64,000 nt of DNA from positions 8,577,874-8,641,873 of the forward strand of contig JAMXIF010000073.1 in NCBI GenBank assembly GCA_028583685.1. Reading direction: 5' to 3'. The translations under genes were made by a program, and so were the position numbers. The DNA comes from Petaurus breviceps papuanus. Lineage: Eukaryota > Chordata > Mammalia > Diprotodontia > Petauridae. The notes below the pieces were generated by a model that was not told the DNA's origin, ran no database searches, and saw only the letters and a list, made by a program, of their open reading frames with translations. Each line of letters starts with the position of its first letter. Position 1 is the first letter of the stretch. Positions 1 through 10,930 of the stretch are shown in pieces.

Positions 1-924
1 TTTAATTATAGGCTGCAAGTCTATTTCATTATCTGTAGGGAGACACAGGGAGGAATGCCCTATTAGTCTCAGCACAGAAACCTTCTGAGAACCTTTGAGG
101 TAGGGAAGGACAGGAGGGCAATGGGAAATGCTCTATAGAACATGGTAAGAGAAACTCTTCCCTGAAGCATCTTATTTCTGAGTTAAAATCTCCTCTTCAC
201 CCTCTCCCTTTGCCCTCTCAACTAGTCACTGCTTTCCTTCTCTCCCTTTAAGACTCAATCCCTCACTCTCCACCTTCCCAATATTTCTTCCATCACATTT
301 TCTCTCCTTTCTTTCTCCTTTTTCTCCCAATCTCCATCATTCATGGAGATTCTGCCATATTATAATGTCTACGAAGCATGAATGTACTATCACATTTTTA
401 AAACCATTTTTCTTTTCCTACAAGAAACTCCAAACATTTTACAGACTTAATCTCACTCATTCCTCAGTCAGAAGTCATATAATTATCATCAGCATCATCT
501 CCTAGAAACCGAAAGGAATATACATTTCCAAATGGTCCTGCCTATGTTTGGAAAGGCCTCTTACTAATGGACTAGTGAAATAACTACCATGAGCTGCCTA
601 TTTGTAGAGGGATAACCTCCCAGCTCCCACTTATGACAAGTGTGTGCTGTTACTAGTCTCCATATAAAAAGGACATTTGGCTACAGTGATTTCTCTTCCT
701 CGTATAGGAGATGATTTTTGTTTTTATTGCTGTTTCTTTGCTAGTTCTTTCCAAGAAGGACAAAGTGAGGCCTCTATCTCCAGATCACTCAGAGAGGGTG
801 TCTATTCTAATGTCAATTCTAAGCAATTTATAATGTTAAATTTTCAGTGTGACACTCAGAATGTCTACATATCAGGGTTTAATTTATTGTTTTGTTGATT
901 TCTAGAGTTAAGAAAGTGTGAACA
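1..924. other. Unannotated stretch
   Basis: I recognise no gene or repeat here. Positions about 170-350 are pyrimidine-rich. The 73-codon frame at 677-898 has no recognisable motif and no splice or promoter context, so I treat it as chance. Confidence 0.5.
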
Positions 925-1175
925 TTGTAGTTTGTTGTTCTATCATGTCCAACTCTTTAGTGACCCCATTTGGGGTTTTCTTGACAAAGACACTGGAGTA
1001 GTTTACCATTTCCTTCTCCGACTCATTTTATAGATGAGGAAACTGAGGCAAACAGGGTTAAGTGACTTGCCCAGGGTCATACTGCTAGCAAGTGTCTGAG
1101 GCTGCATTTGGAACTCAGGTCTTTCTGACTCCAGGCCTGACACTCATCTACTGCGCCCCCTAGCTCCTAGGCCTG
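925..1175 (-). repeat. SINE, MAR1 type with RTE-like tail
   Basis: Read on the minus strand, this has the tRNA-derived head, the core with gatttgaactcagg-like text, and the tail shared with RTE/BovB LINEs (tttggggttttcttg... ccatttccttctcc on the plus strand). It is diverged and has no clear target-site duplication. Confidence 0.85.
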
Positions 1176-1204
1176 TCGCCCAGTTTCACATATCTACCTG
1201 CTAT

Positions 1205-1440
1205 TGCTAAAATATGATATCCCCTCTCCAATCCCTGTCGGATTGCACTGGTTGTTCCCATGCCTCAAATGCTGTGTCCCTTCACATCTGCTTTTCAATT
1301 TCTTTAGCTTCCTTTAAGACTCAGCTTGAATCCTACCTTCTACAAGAAACCTTGCCTGGTCTTCTAGTTATAAATGCCTTCCCCTCAGAGATTACTTCCC
1401 ATCTATTCCATACATAGATAGACTGACAGATAGATAATGT
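1205..1440 (+). repeat. L2 LINE 3' fragment
   Basis: The text around 1255-1400 (cttcctttaagactcagctt, then ccttctacaagaaaccttgcc) matches the part of L2 just upstream of its 3' end. It is an old, diverged fragment with no reading frame left. Confidence 0.65.
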
Positions 1441-1800
1441 CAACATAATTAACATAGATAATGATTATTAATGACTGGTAGTAATTAATACAGATAATGT
1501 TCTTTGGTGTTTTTCAAAGTCAATCATGTAGCTTGCAAGGAATTCATTTCTATTTGAGTCTGATCCCATTGATGTGAATAAGTAAGTATTTATCATAGAT
1601 AGATAGATATTATATGATATGTAATATAAATATACATGTGATATATATTATAAATATCTACAAATATATCTACATCTAACATGATATATACAATACATAA
1701 TATAGTTATCAAAATATATTTTTGAAAAATAGTTGAATATATTAATTTGCTAATTTAATTGATAACTCAATTAATACTTTAGTTATTTAATTAATTTAAT
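1440..1800. repeat. AT-rich low-complexity block with GATA runs
   Basis: The block is composed largely of A and T, with short gata repeats near 1417-1435 and 1593-1607 and many tatat and ttaat words. Nothing coding is visible. Confidence 0.7.
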
Positions 1801-1899
1801 CTTTTAAAAGGCAAGTTCAGAGATCCCAGGAAGTTTCTGACCTAGAGGAAGGTCTCCAGCATGTTTAATGGATCCTTCATGGAAGGAGCCAGATATGGA

Positions 1900-3065
1900 A
1901 ATGTGACATGGCACATAGTTCATGTGGAGCTGTTGTTAACAAGACCTGGGCCAAAGTACTGACCCTGGACAAGTGTAATGGTAATGGGAATTTGAAGATC
2001 TTCCCTGCCCCTTAATAAGCCTAAGGGAATTTGAAGAACTTCCCGGCTTTGAAGATATACTCTTCCCCCTAATAGGCTGAATGTAATCATATGGAGCCTG
2101 TGGTGGGAGGAGTTTGCTGAAGGGTGGGGCAGAGCCCACAAGAAGCTGGGAGTCAGAGCAGCTAGATGGTGGGAAAGAGAGGATGCACCTAGGGAGTCAG
2201 TTAGGCTTGTGAGTAAATGTTGGTTTGTGGGAAGGCTAAAGGATGGTGCGGCTCTCTGTGCTGTTATGGCTTATTAACTTCTATGTTGCTACTATGATGG
2301 TTTGGGGAATTGGTTTTTTGGTGTATGAATAAATGTTTCATTTCTCTCTTCTCAATAGGGAGTCTGTTATATTTTGCTCTTGAGCACTATCCAGGAATAT
2401 TTACAGTGGCCAGCAGCACTGTGAATATTATGTTGGCACTACTGAAGAGGTTACCCACTAAGAGGGTTAGGGTTGCTCTGGAGACCCCAAAATACCAACA
2501 CACTGGGTCCTGCAGAATGAATTCCACTCAAGTCTTCTCAGCCAACTAAAAGTAAAATTTATTAAAAGTTTGCTTGCATTAGACACAGAGTAAGTCTGTG
2601 CTAGGTCATTCTATGGCACTTTCACATTCATGGTGTGAGATGGGGTCTTATATACAAAGGTTGTGGGAGGAATCTAGGGGTGGTCTAGAGGAGGAGTTTG
2701 GGGAGAGTCTTCAGGAGGAGTTAATGAGGTCAATGAGTGATTAAGGGTGGGAGGCCCCCTGGAGACTACAGACAATGGTGGGCTAGGCCAGTTCAAGGGT
2801 GTATTGATATTTTGATAGGCTCAAGGGTGGGAAGTAGATGAACAATGGAGGGCTAGGCTAGTAACTAGTTTAGTAGTTAACAGTTAGTAACTAGGCTAGA
2901 AGTCTGGGCCCAGCCACAATGTAAGACTTATTGGCTCATGCAAATGCCTCATCAAATGAGACAATTTAATCAAGAGTCCAAGGGAGGTTCCCAGGGCTTG
3001 TACCTCAAGGACTCAAGGAGAGCTGAGGGAGCTCCCAGAGCCTATCATACCTCATCACTACAACA
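1900..3065 (+). mobile_element. Solo LTR, family B (split by a family A LTR)
   Basis: This is a fossil LTR of about 550 bp once the insert at 2443-3057 is removed. It matches the reverse complement of 35069-35543 over most of its length. A polyadenylation signal lies near 2327, and the end reads caaca at 3061-3065. The 5' edge is uncertain (about 1900-1923). There is no internal retroviral region, so it is a solo LTR and looks old. Confidence 0.7.
2443..3057 (-). mobile_element. Solo LTR, family A (copy 1)
   Basis: A 615-bp LTR reading TG...CA, flanked by a perfect 4-bp duplication ctac (2439-2442 and 3058-3061). A 4-bp duplication is typical of class I (gammaretrovirus-like, ERV1) endogenous retroviruses. 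It inserted four bases from the end of the family B LTR. No internal region is present. Related copies are at 4171-5066, 7989-8540 and 25360-25974. Confidence 0.85.
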
Positions 3066-3282
3066 AGTCACTCAAACTCTTACCCTTCCAGGCAACTCTC
3101 TAAAGTTTTAAGTCCTTGAGGAGGTACCAACCTGCACTACAAGTTTCACCAAGAAATCATAGGTAAGGGGGGGAAAATGGACTAATACCAATCAGGGTAA
3201 GAAGGCATAGATGAACATGGATAAACCTGCACTGGGAGAAGGAGCATTCAAATCAATGACATTAGCAATCTGCCCAACTATA

Positions 3283-3510
3283 CACAGGTGGCTCAGCAGA
3301 TAGAGTACTGGGCCTGGAGTCAGGAAGACCAGACACTTACTAGCTGTGTGACCCTGGGAAAGTCACTTCACCCTATTTGCCTCATTTTCCTCATCTGTAA
3401 AATGAGCTGGAGAAGAAAATGGCAAACCACTCCAGGATTTTTGCCAAGAAAACCCCAAATGGGGTCATGAAGAGTCAGGCACACTGGAAGCGACTGAACA
3501 ACAACAGAAA
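3283..3510 (+). repeat. SINE, MAR1 type with RTE-like tail
   Basis: A tRNA-derived head (ggtggctcagcagatagag) is followed by ctagctgtgtgaccctggg, then cctcatctgtaaaatgagctgg and the RTE-type tail ending in gactgaacaacaacag. It is nearly full length, lacking part of the centre. Confidence 0.9.
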
Positions 3511-4079
3511 ACAGCCTTAGCCTTATAGTTTCCCTTTAGCCTAACTATAGCCCTCCCTTCGCCGTTGGCACACATTCATAGACTTGTTCCTGAGATGTTA
3601 TTAGCAAAGTTCCATGCATCTCATCCCTGCTCCTCCCTAAGCCACAGTGTTTATTGCCACCCCAACAAATTGCAGATACCTGTGAAGAATTCCAGGAAAT
3701 AATATACATTTTGTCTCACTTCTGGCTTGTTCTGTTGGGAACTCAGTGAAGATTTTTAGGGATTTTTTACTTCAAGAGTTTTCGTTAATTATTTAATAAA
3801 CATACTCTCTGTCTGGGTATGGGGTTAAGGAAGATGTTTGGAGTTTTCTAATGTGGGTAGGGTTTGGTAAGGAGAAAGGGAGAACCAAGACAGTCCATCC
3901 ACCATGGTAACCTCAGCAGGAAGCTAGAGAGGGCTTCAGAGATCCAAATCAATCCCTTCATTTTAATGAAAAGGGAACTAAGTCTTCACAGTTTGATTGT
4001 TTTTCCTTTTTTTCTAATTAAAGAGACATCTCCAGACTCACTTTTTAAAGGGGTCTATTCACTGAAGGTGTGTAACCAC
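3510..4079. other. Unannotated stretch
   Basis: No gene or recognisable repeat. The 74-codon frame at 3864-4088 shows no family resemblance and ends inside a repeat. Confidence 0.45.
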
Positions 4080-4170
4080 TGTAAGTGAGTTCCTGAATCT
4101 TAGCCTAAAAAGGCCAGGGTCTCCCATTGCATCTTGAGCCATCTCTAATCTGTCCTGATGAATATCATCT
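4080..4170 (-). repeat. Piece of unnamed dispersed repeat U1
   Basis: The text aaaaaggccagggtctcccattgc followed by catctctaatctgtcctgatga is the reverse complement of the 3' half of the repeat seen at 40760-41060, and matches the same strand of 41720-41830. The family A LTR begins directly after it. Confidence 0.65.
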
Positions 4171-5066
4171 AGATGAGGTGAAGGCTCTGGGAACCCCCTT
4201 GAGCTCTGACTGAATCCTCCAATTTGATGAGGCATTTGCATGAGGCCATGAGCCTTTCATTGTGGCTCTGCCCAAACCTTTGTTACTAGCTTAGCCATCC
4301 ATTGTCCATCTACTTCCCACCCTTGAGCCTATCTGTCATGCCTGACCCCATTATTGGGTCCCCTCCCTCCAGCCAGCTCTCCTTAAGCAAACTGCCAGGT
4401 TTGGCCCCACCCAGGGAGACTTGGCTTGGGAGTTTCAAAATGTGTACTGAACAATAACTGATTTTAGCCTCTGCAAATTCCTGCTTACATAATACCTAAC
4501 CATGGGCCTCATGGCATGCCTTTAAAAGCTGAGGCTTTGCCTGGGGTCAGGGCTGATCCATTTGGGTAGGGGCCCCATCAGACAACATGGCACTAATAAA
4601 GGGTTCACTTCTAAATTGTTTCTTGGGTCTTGCTTGTGTTTTGGGTACAACATATCAAAATATCTATATGCAAATCAACTGTTACCTGACCTCATTAACT
4701 CCTCCTAAAAGACCCTCCTCAAACTCATTACTGGAGTCTGACCTCATCTGACACCTCCTGAAGACCCTCTCCAAACTCCTCCCCTAGACCACCCCTAGAT
4801 TCCTCCCACAACCTTTCTGTATATAAGACCCCATCTTGCCTCCATGAGAAAAAGAGAAGGCCAGAGAATTATCCAGTGCAGACTCACTCTGTGTCAAATT
4901 ATTCTGGCCTGCTTGTCCGTCACAGATACCAAGGCTCCTTAAGAGTCTACCCATTAAGGAGAATCTCTAATAAACCTTGATTTTCTTTGGCTGAGAGAAG
5001 ACTTGAATCAAATTCATTCTGCAGGACCTGGCATGTTGGCATTATGGGGTTCCAAGCACCTCAGCA
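4171..5066 (+). mobile_element. Solo LTR, family A (copy 2, carrying an LTR C insert)
   Basis: This is the same LTR family as 2443-3057 in the opposite orientation, so transcription signals read on the plus strand: a TATA-like tatataagacc near 4821 and aataaacc near 4969, ending near cctcagca. It is interrupted by a family C LTR (4334-4652). A target-site duplication is not clear. Solo and old. Confidence 0.8.
4334..4652 (+). mobile_element. Solo LTR, family C, nested in a family A LTR
   Basis: A 319-bp element beginning tgtcatgcc and ending gggtacaaca, flanked by a perfect 4-bp duplication tatc (4330-4333 and 4653-4656). It has tttaaaag and aataaaggg signals in LTR order. It is younger than the family A LTR that it interrupts. 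The 4-bp duplication suggests a class I endogenous retrovirus. Confidence 0.85.
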
Positions 5067-5074
5067 TTTTATGG

Positions 5075-5290
5075 TGACTTCATCATTATCTCATTTGATC
5101 CTCACAATAATACTGGGAAGCAGAGGTTATTATTATCCCCATTTTTATAGATGAGGAAATTGAGGCAAGCAGAGGTGAAGTGACTTAACCCGTGTCGTAC
5201 AGCTAGTGAGCATCTGAGGTCACATTTGAATTCAGGTCTTTTTTTACTTCAGGAACACTAGTCTATTCATTGTGACACTAAGAGCCCCAG
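5075..5290 (-). repeat. MIR-type SINE
   Basis: The plus strand reads atctcatttgatcctcacaa, then tatagatgaggaaattgagg and gtgacttaaccc, which is the reverse complement of a MIR. It is diverged. Confidence 0.75.
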
Positions 5291-5294
5291 TGGG

Positions 5295-5725
5295 GATCCC
5301 AAAGGGACTGATGAGACCTGTACCCCTGACAATAAATATGTGTAAACGTGCTTGCTTCTTGGCTACTTTTCTGACCACATTGAGAATCAGACTCATCCCC
5401 AGAACCTAAAGGACTGGAAAATAGAGGTGATGATCTCTTCTAACTAGGATGATGGGTATAGACCTCTCTCCTGGGAACCTTGGACAGGGATAATGAAGGG
5501 CACAACATTCAACCCAGAGTTTCCTTACATTTGTGCCTTTTCTTGATATATTTGGACTTACGGCTTTCAATTTCAGGTTACAAAAGGAAAGGCAGACAGG
5601 GAGCTTAATGGGATCTAGTTAGAGCAAGTGAATATCTGTACTTTGAAAACTTTGCAACTTGTAAATTTTAAAGCATTATAAAAATGTCGATTGTTGATGG
5701 TGATTATTATAATTATCATATGTCT
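5295..5725. other. Unannotated stretch
   Basis: No gene or clear repeat is visible; only short AT-rich words near 5660-5725. Confidence 0.45.
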
Positions 5726-6100
5726 ATGTAATAGAAACATAGACTATTAAAACAAAAAGGAACCTTAGAAATTATTTAGTCTTAACCCCCTCATTTCACA
5801 AATGAAAAAACTGAAGACCAACATAGGTTTTTTTTTTAAAATCAGTGGTTTTTATCCCCTCCCATCAAAAGGCAGAGTAATATTATTTTTTTTAAGTACA
5901 CTGAATTTGGAATTAGAAGACTCTGATTACTACTTATTAGCTCTGTGAACTTTGATGTGTCACAACTTCTCTTGGCCTAAATTCTCTTTTCTGTAAAATG
6001 AAGAGTTTGTACTAATTACTTTATCTCTAAATCCCTCCTAGTTCTAACATTCTATAAAGTTCAAAGACAAAGAAAGGTTAAATGAGTTGCCCAAGGATAT
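5726..6100 (+). repeat. Old SINE-like repeat split by a MIR3-like SINE
   Basis: The outer element (5726-5835, resuming about 6060-6100) has the ccttagaaattatttagtc... ccctcatttcacaaatgaaa pattern of the common old repeat that also occurs at 13090, 27475 and 54105. A MIR3-like copy lies inside at 5905-6060, with atttggaattagaagactctg and tctgtaaaatgaagagt. Confidence 0.55.
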
Positions 6101-6285
6101 TGGATGGAGAATTGGAAAAGACCTTGGAAATCATCTGTCTAGTACAAGCTCCTCATTCTACAAACAGGGAAACTGAGGCCCAAAGAGGCTAAGTGTCTAA
6201 CCTAAGATGCCATGGTTGGTAAGTGGCAGGACTTCTAACTCCAATCCAGCACCCTTCCACTTTACCACAAGGCCTTCACCATATA
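6100..6285 (+). repeat. Old SINE/CR1-tail-like repeat (catctagtccaac type)
   Basis: The run ttggaaaagaccttggaaatc, cctcattctacaaacaggg and aactgaggcccaaagaggct matches a repeat seen many times in this window. I cannot place it firmly in MIR or L3/CR1. Confidence 0.6.
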
Positions 6286-6419
6286 GTTAGTAGAGAGAAC
6301 TGAATCTAGAACCCAGGTTTCCTGATGCTCAGTCTGATTCTCATCATATTTTCCTTATATGTTGTATTTGAAGATCATGTTATTGATTAGTTTCCTTCCT
6401 CTGTTAGACTTCCTACTAC

Positions 6420-6745
6420 CCTCAGGAGTCACAATTAAATTTTGTTTTTCTTAAGTGTGAGGCTAATTAATCCTAGAATATTGGAACATTGGATTCCTAG
6501 ACAGGTGATATTCTGCTGTGCCGTGTGTTTACAAAGAGGTGACTAAAGGATGTCTGTGTGGTGCTTTGCAATAGGCTCAAAGACAAAACAAAAATAACAA
6601 TAATTGTTATCTATTGTAAAGCAGATGGCAAGTACAAGAGGATGTTATAAAGATTAATTATTGTTTATACTTCCCTTTGAGATAAGTATCTTTCAATTGG
6701 GTATTAATTATGGTTAATAAAAACAGTAGGAACAAAAAGGAGAAT
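6420..6745. promoter_or_regulatory. Possible conserved regulatory block with SOX-like palindrome
   Basis: A repeat-free block holds a perfect inverted pair of SOX-like sites (aacaat-a-attgtt, 6596-6608), a further attgt, a cagatg E-box (6622-6627) and several taattaa homeobox-like words (6464, 6654, 6705). Such clustering is typical of developmental enhancers, but AT-rich DNA gives these words by chance too. The function is inference only. Confidence 0.25.
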
Positions 6746-7139
6746 GAATGGAACCCTGGAGAGGTAGATGGTAGATGTCCTTCAGTGGGATTAGAGAAAC
6801 AATTCCTTGTCTTTAAGGAAATATAGGGGCTTCTGGAGTGGTCAGAGAGGCTCCAGGGGCTAGTACAGCATATTTTTCATCACGTGTAATTTGAGCCCTG
6901 CTCACCTGCTCACCAATCTAAAATGATCATCTCCTCTTGCCTAGCACACTGCCTGAAATTCTGTTATTTAAAAGTCACCTACTGTGTGCAGAGAATTATA
7001 CTAGGCTGAGAGATCTATGAAGTTTAGTTAAGACATGCTATTTGACTTCATGTTACTATGGGAATGGAAATTTTGGGGGGTCATGGGTTAGGAATCACAG
7101 AGTTTAGAACTAGAGGAAATTGGAGAGAACATCAGGTTT

Positions 7140-7628
7140 TACCCTAGTATAATTTTTTGATAGTTTGATAACTCTATTTCAATATAATTGGTTACCTTTG
7201 TAACCCTATGTATTCTACTTTATGCATTTTTTTAATTTACCTATCAGCCATATTGCAAAAAAAGAAAAAGGAAGAAAAATAAAGTGAAAAAACTAAGCTT
7301 TATCTACATTCAGACTGTCAGTTCTCTTTCTGGAGGTGGATCGCATTTTTCATCATGAATTCTTTGGAAATTGTCTTAGACCATCATAGCCAAGTCATTC
7401 ACAGCTGTTCACCATACACTATTTATTGCCCTTTCTATGTACAATGTTCTCCTGGTTCTGCTCACTTCACTCTGCATCAGTTCATGTAAATCTTTCCAGG
7501 TTTTTCATCTGCTTTTCATTTTTAATATTTTATGCACTTAAAAATAATCTTCTGAGAGGGGACCGTGGGTTTCACAAGACTGCCAAACGGTTCCATGATA
7601 CAAAAATTTTAAGACCCTATCTAGTCAA
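7140..7628. mobile_element. hAT-type MITE, split by an L1 3' end
   Basis: Outer pieces 7140-7230 (tttgataactctatttcaat, ttacctttgtaaccctatg) and 7531-7628 (atcttctgagaggggacc, gactgccaaacggttccatg) together read as one short non-autonomous hAT element. Its relatives are at 16630-16815 and 31370-31450. The centre is displaced by an L1 fragment. Confidence 0.75.
7231..7530 (-). mobile_element. L1 LINE, 5'-truncated 3' end
   Basis: On the minus strand this encodes the C-terminal stretch of L1 ORF2 (TWKDLHELMQSEVSRTR) followed by the 3' UTR. The target duplication is approximately ttatgca (left near 7220-7226, right near 7530-7536), and it falls inside the hAT MITE. Confidence 0.8.
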
Positions 7629-7804
7629 CCCCCCTAGTAGTAGTCAATTATGAATATAATAATACTAACATTATGGAATATTCTTCCAACTATAAATCAA
7701 ATTATCTTTTCATTGCATGAAACTGTCTCCAGGGATAGGTTATTTTAGAGAATGGAATACTACCTTGGGAATGCAGGCACAGGTTCATAGGAACTAAGGA
7801 GAAT

Positions 7805-7988
7805 TTAGAATTCAATTAATCACAGATTCAGAGCTTTAAGGAATTGTAGAAGGCATCTAATCCAAACCCCTCACTTTATAGATGAAGAAAATGAGTCTCA
7901 GACAAAATAACTAATTTGCTGAGGGTCATAGAGAGGGTAAGGTCAGAGTCAGGTTTTGAATTCAGGTCTTCCTGACTCCAAGTTCTTC
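7805..7988 (+). repeat. Old repeat (catctagtccaac type), copy 1 of a cluster
   Basis: The text cagagctttaaggaattgta, catctaatccaaacccctc, aaaatgagtctcagac and ttcaggtcttcctgactcc covers most of the unit. The family A LTR follows directly. Confidence 0.6.
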
Positions 7989-8540
7989 TGTTGAGGTTTA
8001 GGATTTAGGGGTGCTCAAGACACCAAAATATCAATATGCTGGTTCCGGTCAAATGAATTCAACTCAAGACTTCTCTCAGCTAAAGTAAAGCAGTTTATTA
8101 AAGATTCACCATAATGGGTAGACTCTTAAGGAGCCTAAGTATATGTTAAGCTTGTATTGACAAGCGGGCCAGAATAATCTGACACAGAGTAAATCTGCAT
8201 GAGATTGAATTCTCAGCACCTTCATGGAGGCAAGATGGATCTTAAATACAAACTGGGAGAATTTAGGGATGGTCTAGAGGAGGGGTTTGGGGAGGGTCTT
8301 GAGGAGGAATCTAAAGAGCTTCTTGAGGGGACTGAGGTCAGACTCTAGTAATGAGATCAAGGGTGGGAAATAGCTGAAGGCTACCTGGAGATGACCGACA
8401 AAGGAGGGCTAGGCTAGGTTAAGAGTAACAGAGATTTGGGTCTAGCTATAATGAAAGGCTTATGGCCTCAGGCAAATGCCTCATCAAGTGGAAAGATTCA
8501 ATCAGAGTTCAAGGGGTTTCTCAGAGCATGTACCCCATCA
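7989..8540 (-). mobile_element. Solo LTR, family A (copy 3)
   Basis: A 552-bp LTR reading TG...CA with a perfect 4-bp duplication cttc (7985-7988 and 8541-8544). Close in sequence to 25360-25974 and related to 2443-3057. Solo, with no internal region. Confidence 0.88.
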
Positions 8541-8880
8541 CTTCCATCTAGTCCAATCCCCTAGTTTTGCATATGAGGAAATAGAGATACAGAGAGTAAA
8601 TTTCCTCAGAGTTTCCTCAGTTACAGAAGTATTAAGTAGCAGCAAAACCAGAAATTAAACCCAGTTTTTCTTGGATCCCAAATCCAGTGATCCTCCTCCT
8701 ACACTATGTGATCCACTAAAAAAAAATATAAAGAGACTTCCATGCATCTAGTCCAACCCCCTTATTTTACAAAAGAAGAAACTGAGTCTCAGAGAGGTGA
8801 ATTGATTTGTCCAAGGCCATCCTAAATAATAACCAATAGAGTCCAAATTCAAGGTCAGGTTTTCTACCTTCTTTTCCTGT
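8541..8880 (+). repeat. Two further old repeats (catctagtccaac type)
   Basis: Copy 2 runs about 8545-8705 (catctagtccaatcccctag, gaggaaatagagatacagag). Copy 3 runs about 8735-8880 (catctagtccaaccccctta, gaaactgagtctcagagagg). With the copy at 7805 they form three successive units in about 1.1 kb. Confidence 0.6.
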
Positions 8881-8899
8881 GCTCTTTCCCTTAAACTAG

Positions 8900-9690
8900 A
8901 CTGGTTACTCCTATGGCTAGCTGGGAAGAGGCTGAGAGAGAATATGGGAGTAAAGCAGTAGTCAGCAAGAAGTCAATGAAAATCACAGAAAATTGGGAAA
9001 ACAATAAAGACAGCTTCACCTATTTTCTGACTTTGTATGGATCAGGACCTGGTTCTAGATTAGTCATCTAAAGTACTTGATCCTCCTAACTGGGCTAGAC
9101 TAGAGCTGGCTTACTGCCTTACCTAGCCACCTTTCCACCTGACTGACCATGTTGAACCAAGTCATAGTTGTATGTCTTACCATGTGCAATGATCCATTAT
9201 TGGTCACTTTATTATACAAATATTTTTCCAAGGACATATCAGCTGCTTCCTCCAGGTTCTACCTCCCAACTCCTTCCCCACCACCAACCTGACCTCCCCA
9301 TAAAAAACCACATGCTGAATGGAAATTAAACTTGTTAAATCATATCATGAAAAGAAATTCATATCACAGCTATCTCTTTCTTAAAAATCTTCTGAGTTCT
9401 GACTTAAATTTTTCATACTAATTTAATATTATTGTAATCTCAGAAGACTTTGTATTAAAAACATATCAAAAGGTCTAATAGCTCACAGGATCCATGGAAA
9501 GGACTGACTTAAATGATCAGCTTGTTACATTGGAGGTCTCTTCCACTACATTCTTTGGGTTCTAAAATCGTCATTCTTTTATTGCCCTATGTCTTAGATC
9601 CATTGGGCTTTGCCTCTGTTATATAATGTGATATCAAACATGTGGCTTATGGGAGTTAAAAACACAGCTCAGTCCTTCTTGCCTATGTAC
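8900..9690. other. Unannotated stretch
   Basis: No gene or repeat recognised. At 9109-9125 gccttacctag could read as a minus-strand splice donor, but no acceptor-bounded open frame accompanies it. Confidence 0.45.
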
Positions 9691-9694
9691 TTTT

Positions 9695-9815
9695 AATTCA
9701 ATTCAAACTGACCAACATCTATTAAGAACCTGAGCAAGGCTCTGTGCTGAGTGCCGGGTATACAAAAATCAAAAGAATTCTAGACCTCTAGGAACTTACA
9801 TTTCTTCTTCCTCTA
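9695..9815 (+). repeat. Old interspersed repeat W (unclassified)
   Basis: The text aacatctattaagaacctgagcaag, ctgtgctgagtgccgggtat and ctaggaacttacatttct follows the same order as copies at 25990, 32890, 45310 and 46835. It is a common old marsupial repeat whose family name I cannot give with confidence. Confidence 0.6.
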
Positions 9816-10120
9816 GGAAGTCTTCTCTATTAAACATTATGAAATTGGAAAACTACCTCACCCCATGGCCAACTATACCTTTAATTTCAGATGGAATAAT
9901 TATAATAATTACTGTGTTAAAAATAGCAAAAGATGAACTTATTTGGAGGTAAGGGGGAGATAGAGCTGAAAGGTTAGAGGAGTAAAAAAAGTCCAGAACT
10001 GACTAAGCAATACTAATGAGATTTTTTAAATGATAAAAACAAAAAAATCTGATCAGATAATGGCAGCATTATCCAAGAGGCTGATGTCAAGCTTAGCGGC
10101 TTACCCATGGAACTGCCAGC
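9816..10120. other. Unannotated stretch
   Basis: AT-rich sequence with no recognisable feature. Confidence 0.4.
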
Positions 10121-10124
10121 TTCC

Positions 10125-10330
10125 TGAAGACAGTGTTGTATAGCTTGTGTAACACAAAGAACAATGGACTTGTAACTAGAAGACCTAGGTTCGAATCCTT
10201 GTTCCATCACATATCAGCTTGGTAACCATAGGCATAACATCAAATTTACCTAATCTTCATCTTCCTGGTTGATAAAATGAGGATGTGACATACTGACTAT
10301 CTAGCTTACAAGGATATTATGAGAATCAAA
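10125..10330 (+). repeat. MIR SINE
   Basis: The order acaatggacttgtaactaga, ggttcgaatccttgttcca, aaaatgaggatgtg, ggatattatgagaatcaaatc follows MIR from box B to its 3' part. Confidence 0.8.
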
Positions 10331-10345
10331 TCATGTAATGTATAT

Positions 10346-10386
<41 letters not shown>
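10331..10386. repeat. (AT)n microsatellite
   Basis: A run of alternating T and A with a few C interruptions, directly following the MIR. Confidence 0.95.
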
Positions 10387-10690
10387 CTTTATAGTCAACT
10401 CTTCAAATTACTGAATATTAGCTGTCTGGGTATATCCCAACTGTTTTTCAATTTAAGGATGTTTCACAAAATAGTCAGATAAAGCAATAGGCCATTATTA
10501 TGGCACATTTTAACTCATTTAGTAGCCCACAGCCTAAACTGAGACATCTAAGGATTGAAATAATAAGATAAAGATATAATTGGAGAGGTCACTGGGCCTT
10601 GAATACAATGACCTTCTTGCTATTGAATGAGGAAGGGAAATCAGAGATGGTCCTAAGGAGAGCCTGTCCTCAAAACTTGAAAACAAAGCT
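10387..10690. other. Unannotated stretch
   Basis: Nothing recognisable. It lies between a microsatellite and a SINE. Confidence 0.4.
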
Positions 10691-10694
10691 TCAA

Positions 10695-10835
10695 GGGGCA
10701 AGTAGGTAACTCAGTAGATAGAGAACCAACCCTGGAGTTAGGAAGACTTGAGTTCAAATTTGTCCTCAGATACTTACTAGTTATGTGACCCTGGACAAGT
10801 CACTCAAACCTGAGTGTCTACCCCTTAAAGAAAGG
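10695..10835 (+). repeat. tRNA-headed SINE (WSINE-like)
   Basis: The head gcaagtaggtaactcagtagat and ggagttaggaagacttgagt, then tgtgaccctggacaagtcac, then an A/G-rich end that has grown into the adjoining microsatellite. Confidence 0.8.
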
Positions 10836-10930
10836 AAGAAAGAAAAAGAGGAAGGAAGGAAGGAAGGAAGGAAGGAAGGAAGGAAGGAAGGAAGGAAGGA
10901 AGGAAGGAAGGAAGGAAGGAAGGAAGAAAA
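10836..10930. repeat. (GAAG)n microsatellite
   Basis: About nineteen tandem aagg units sit at the 3' end of a SINE, the usual place for A/G-rich tails to expand. Confidence 0.97.
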
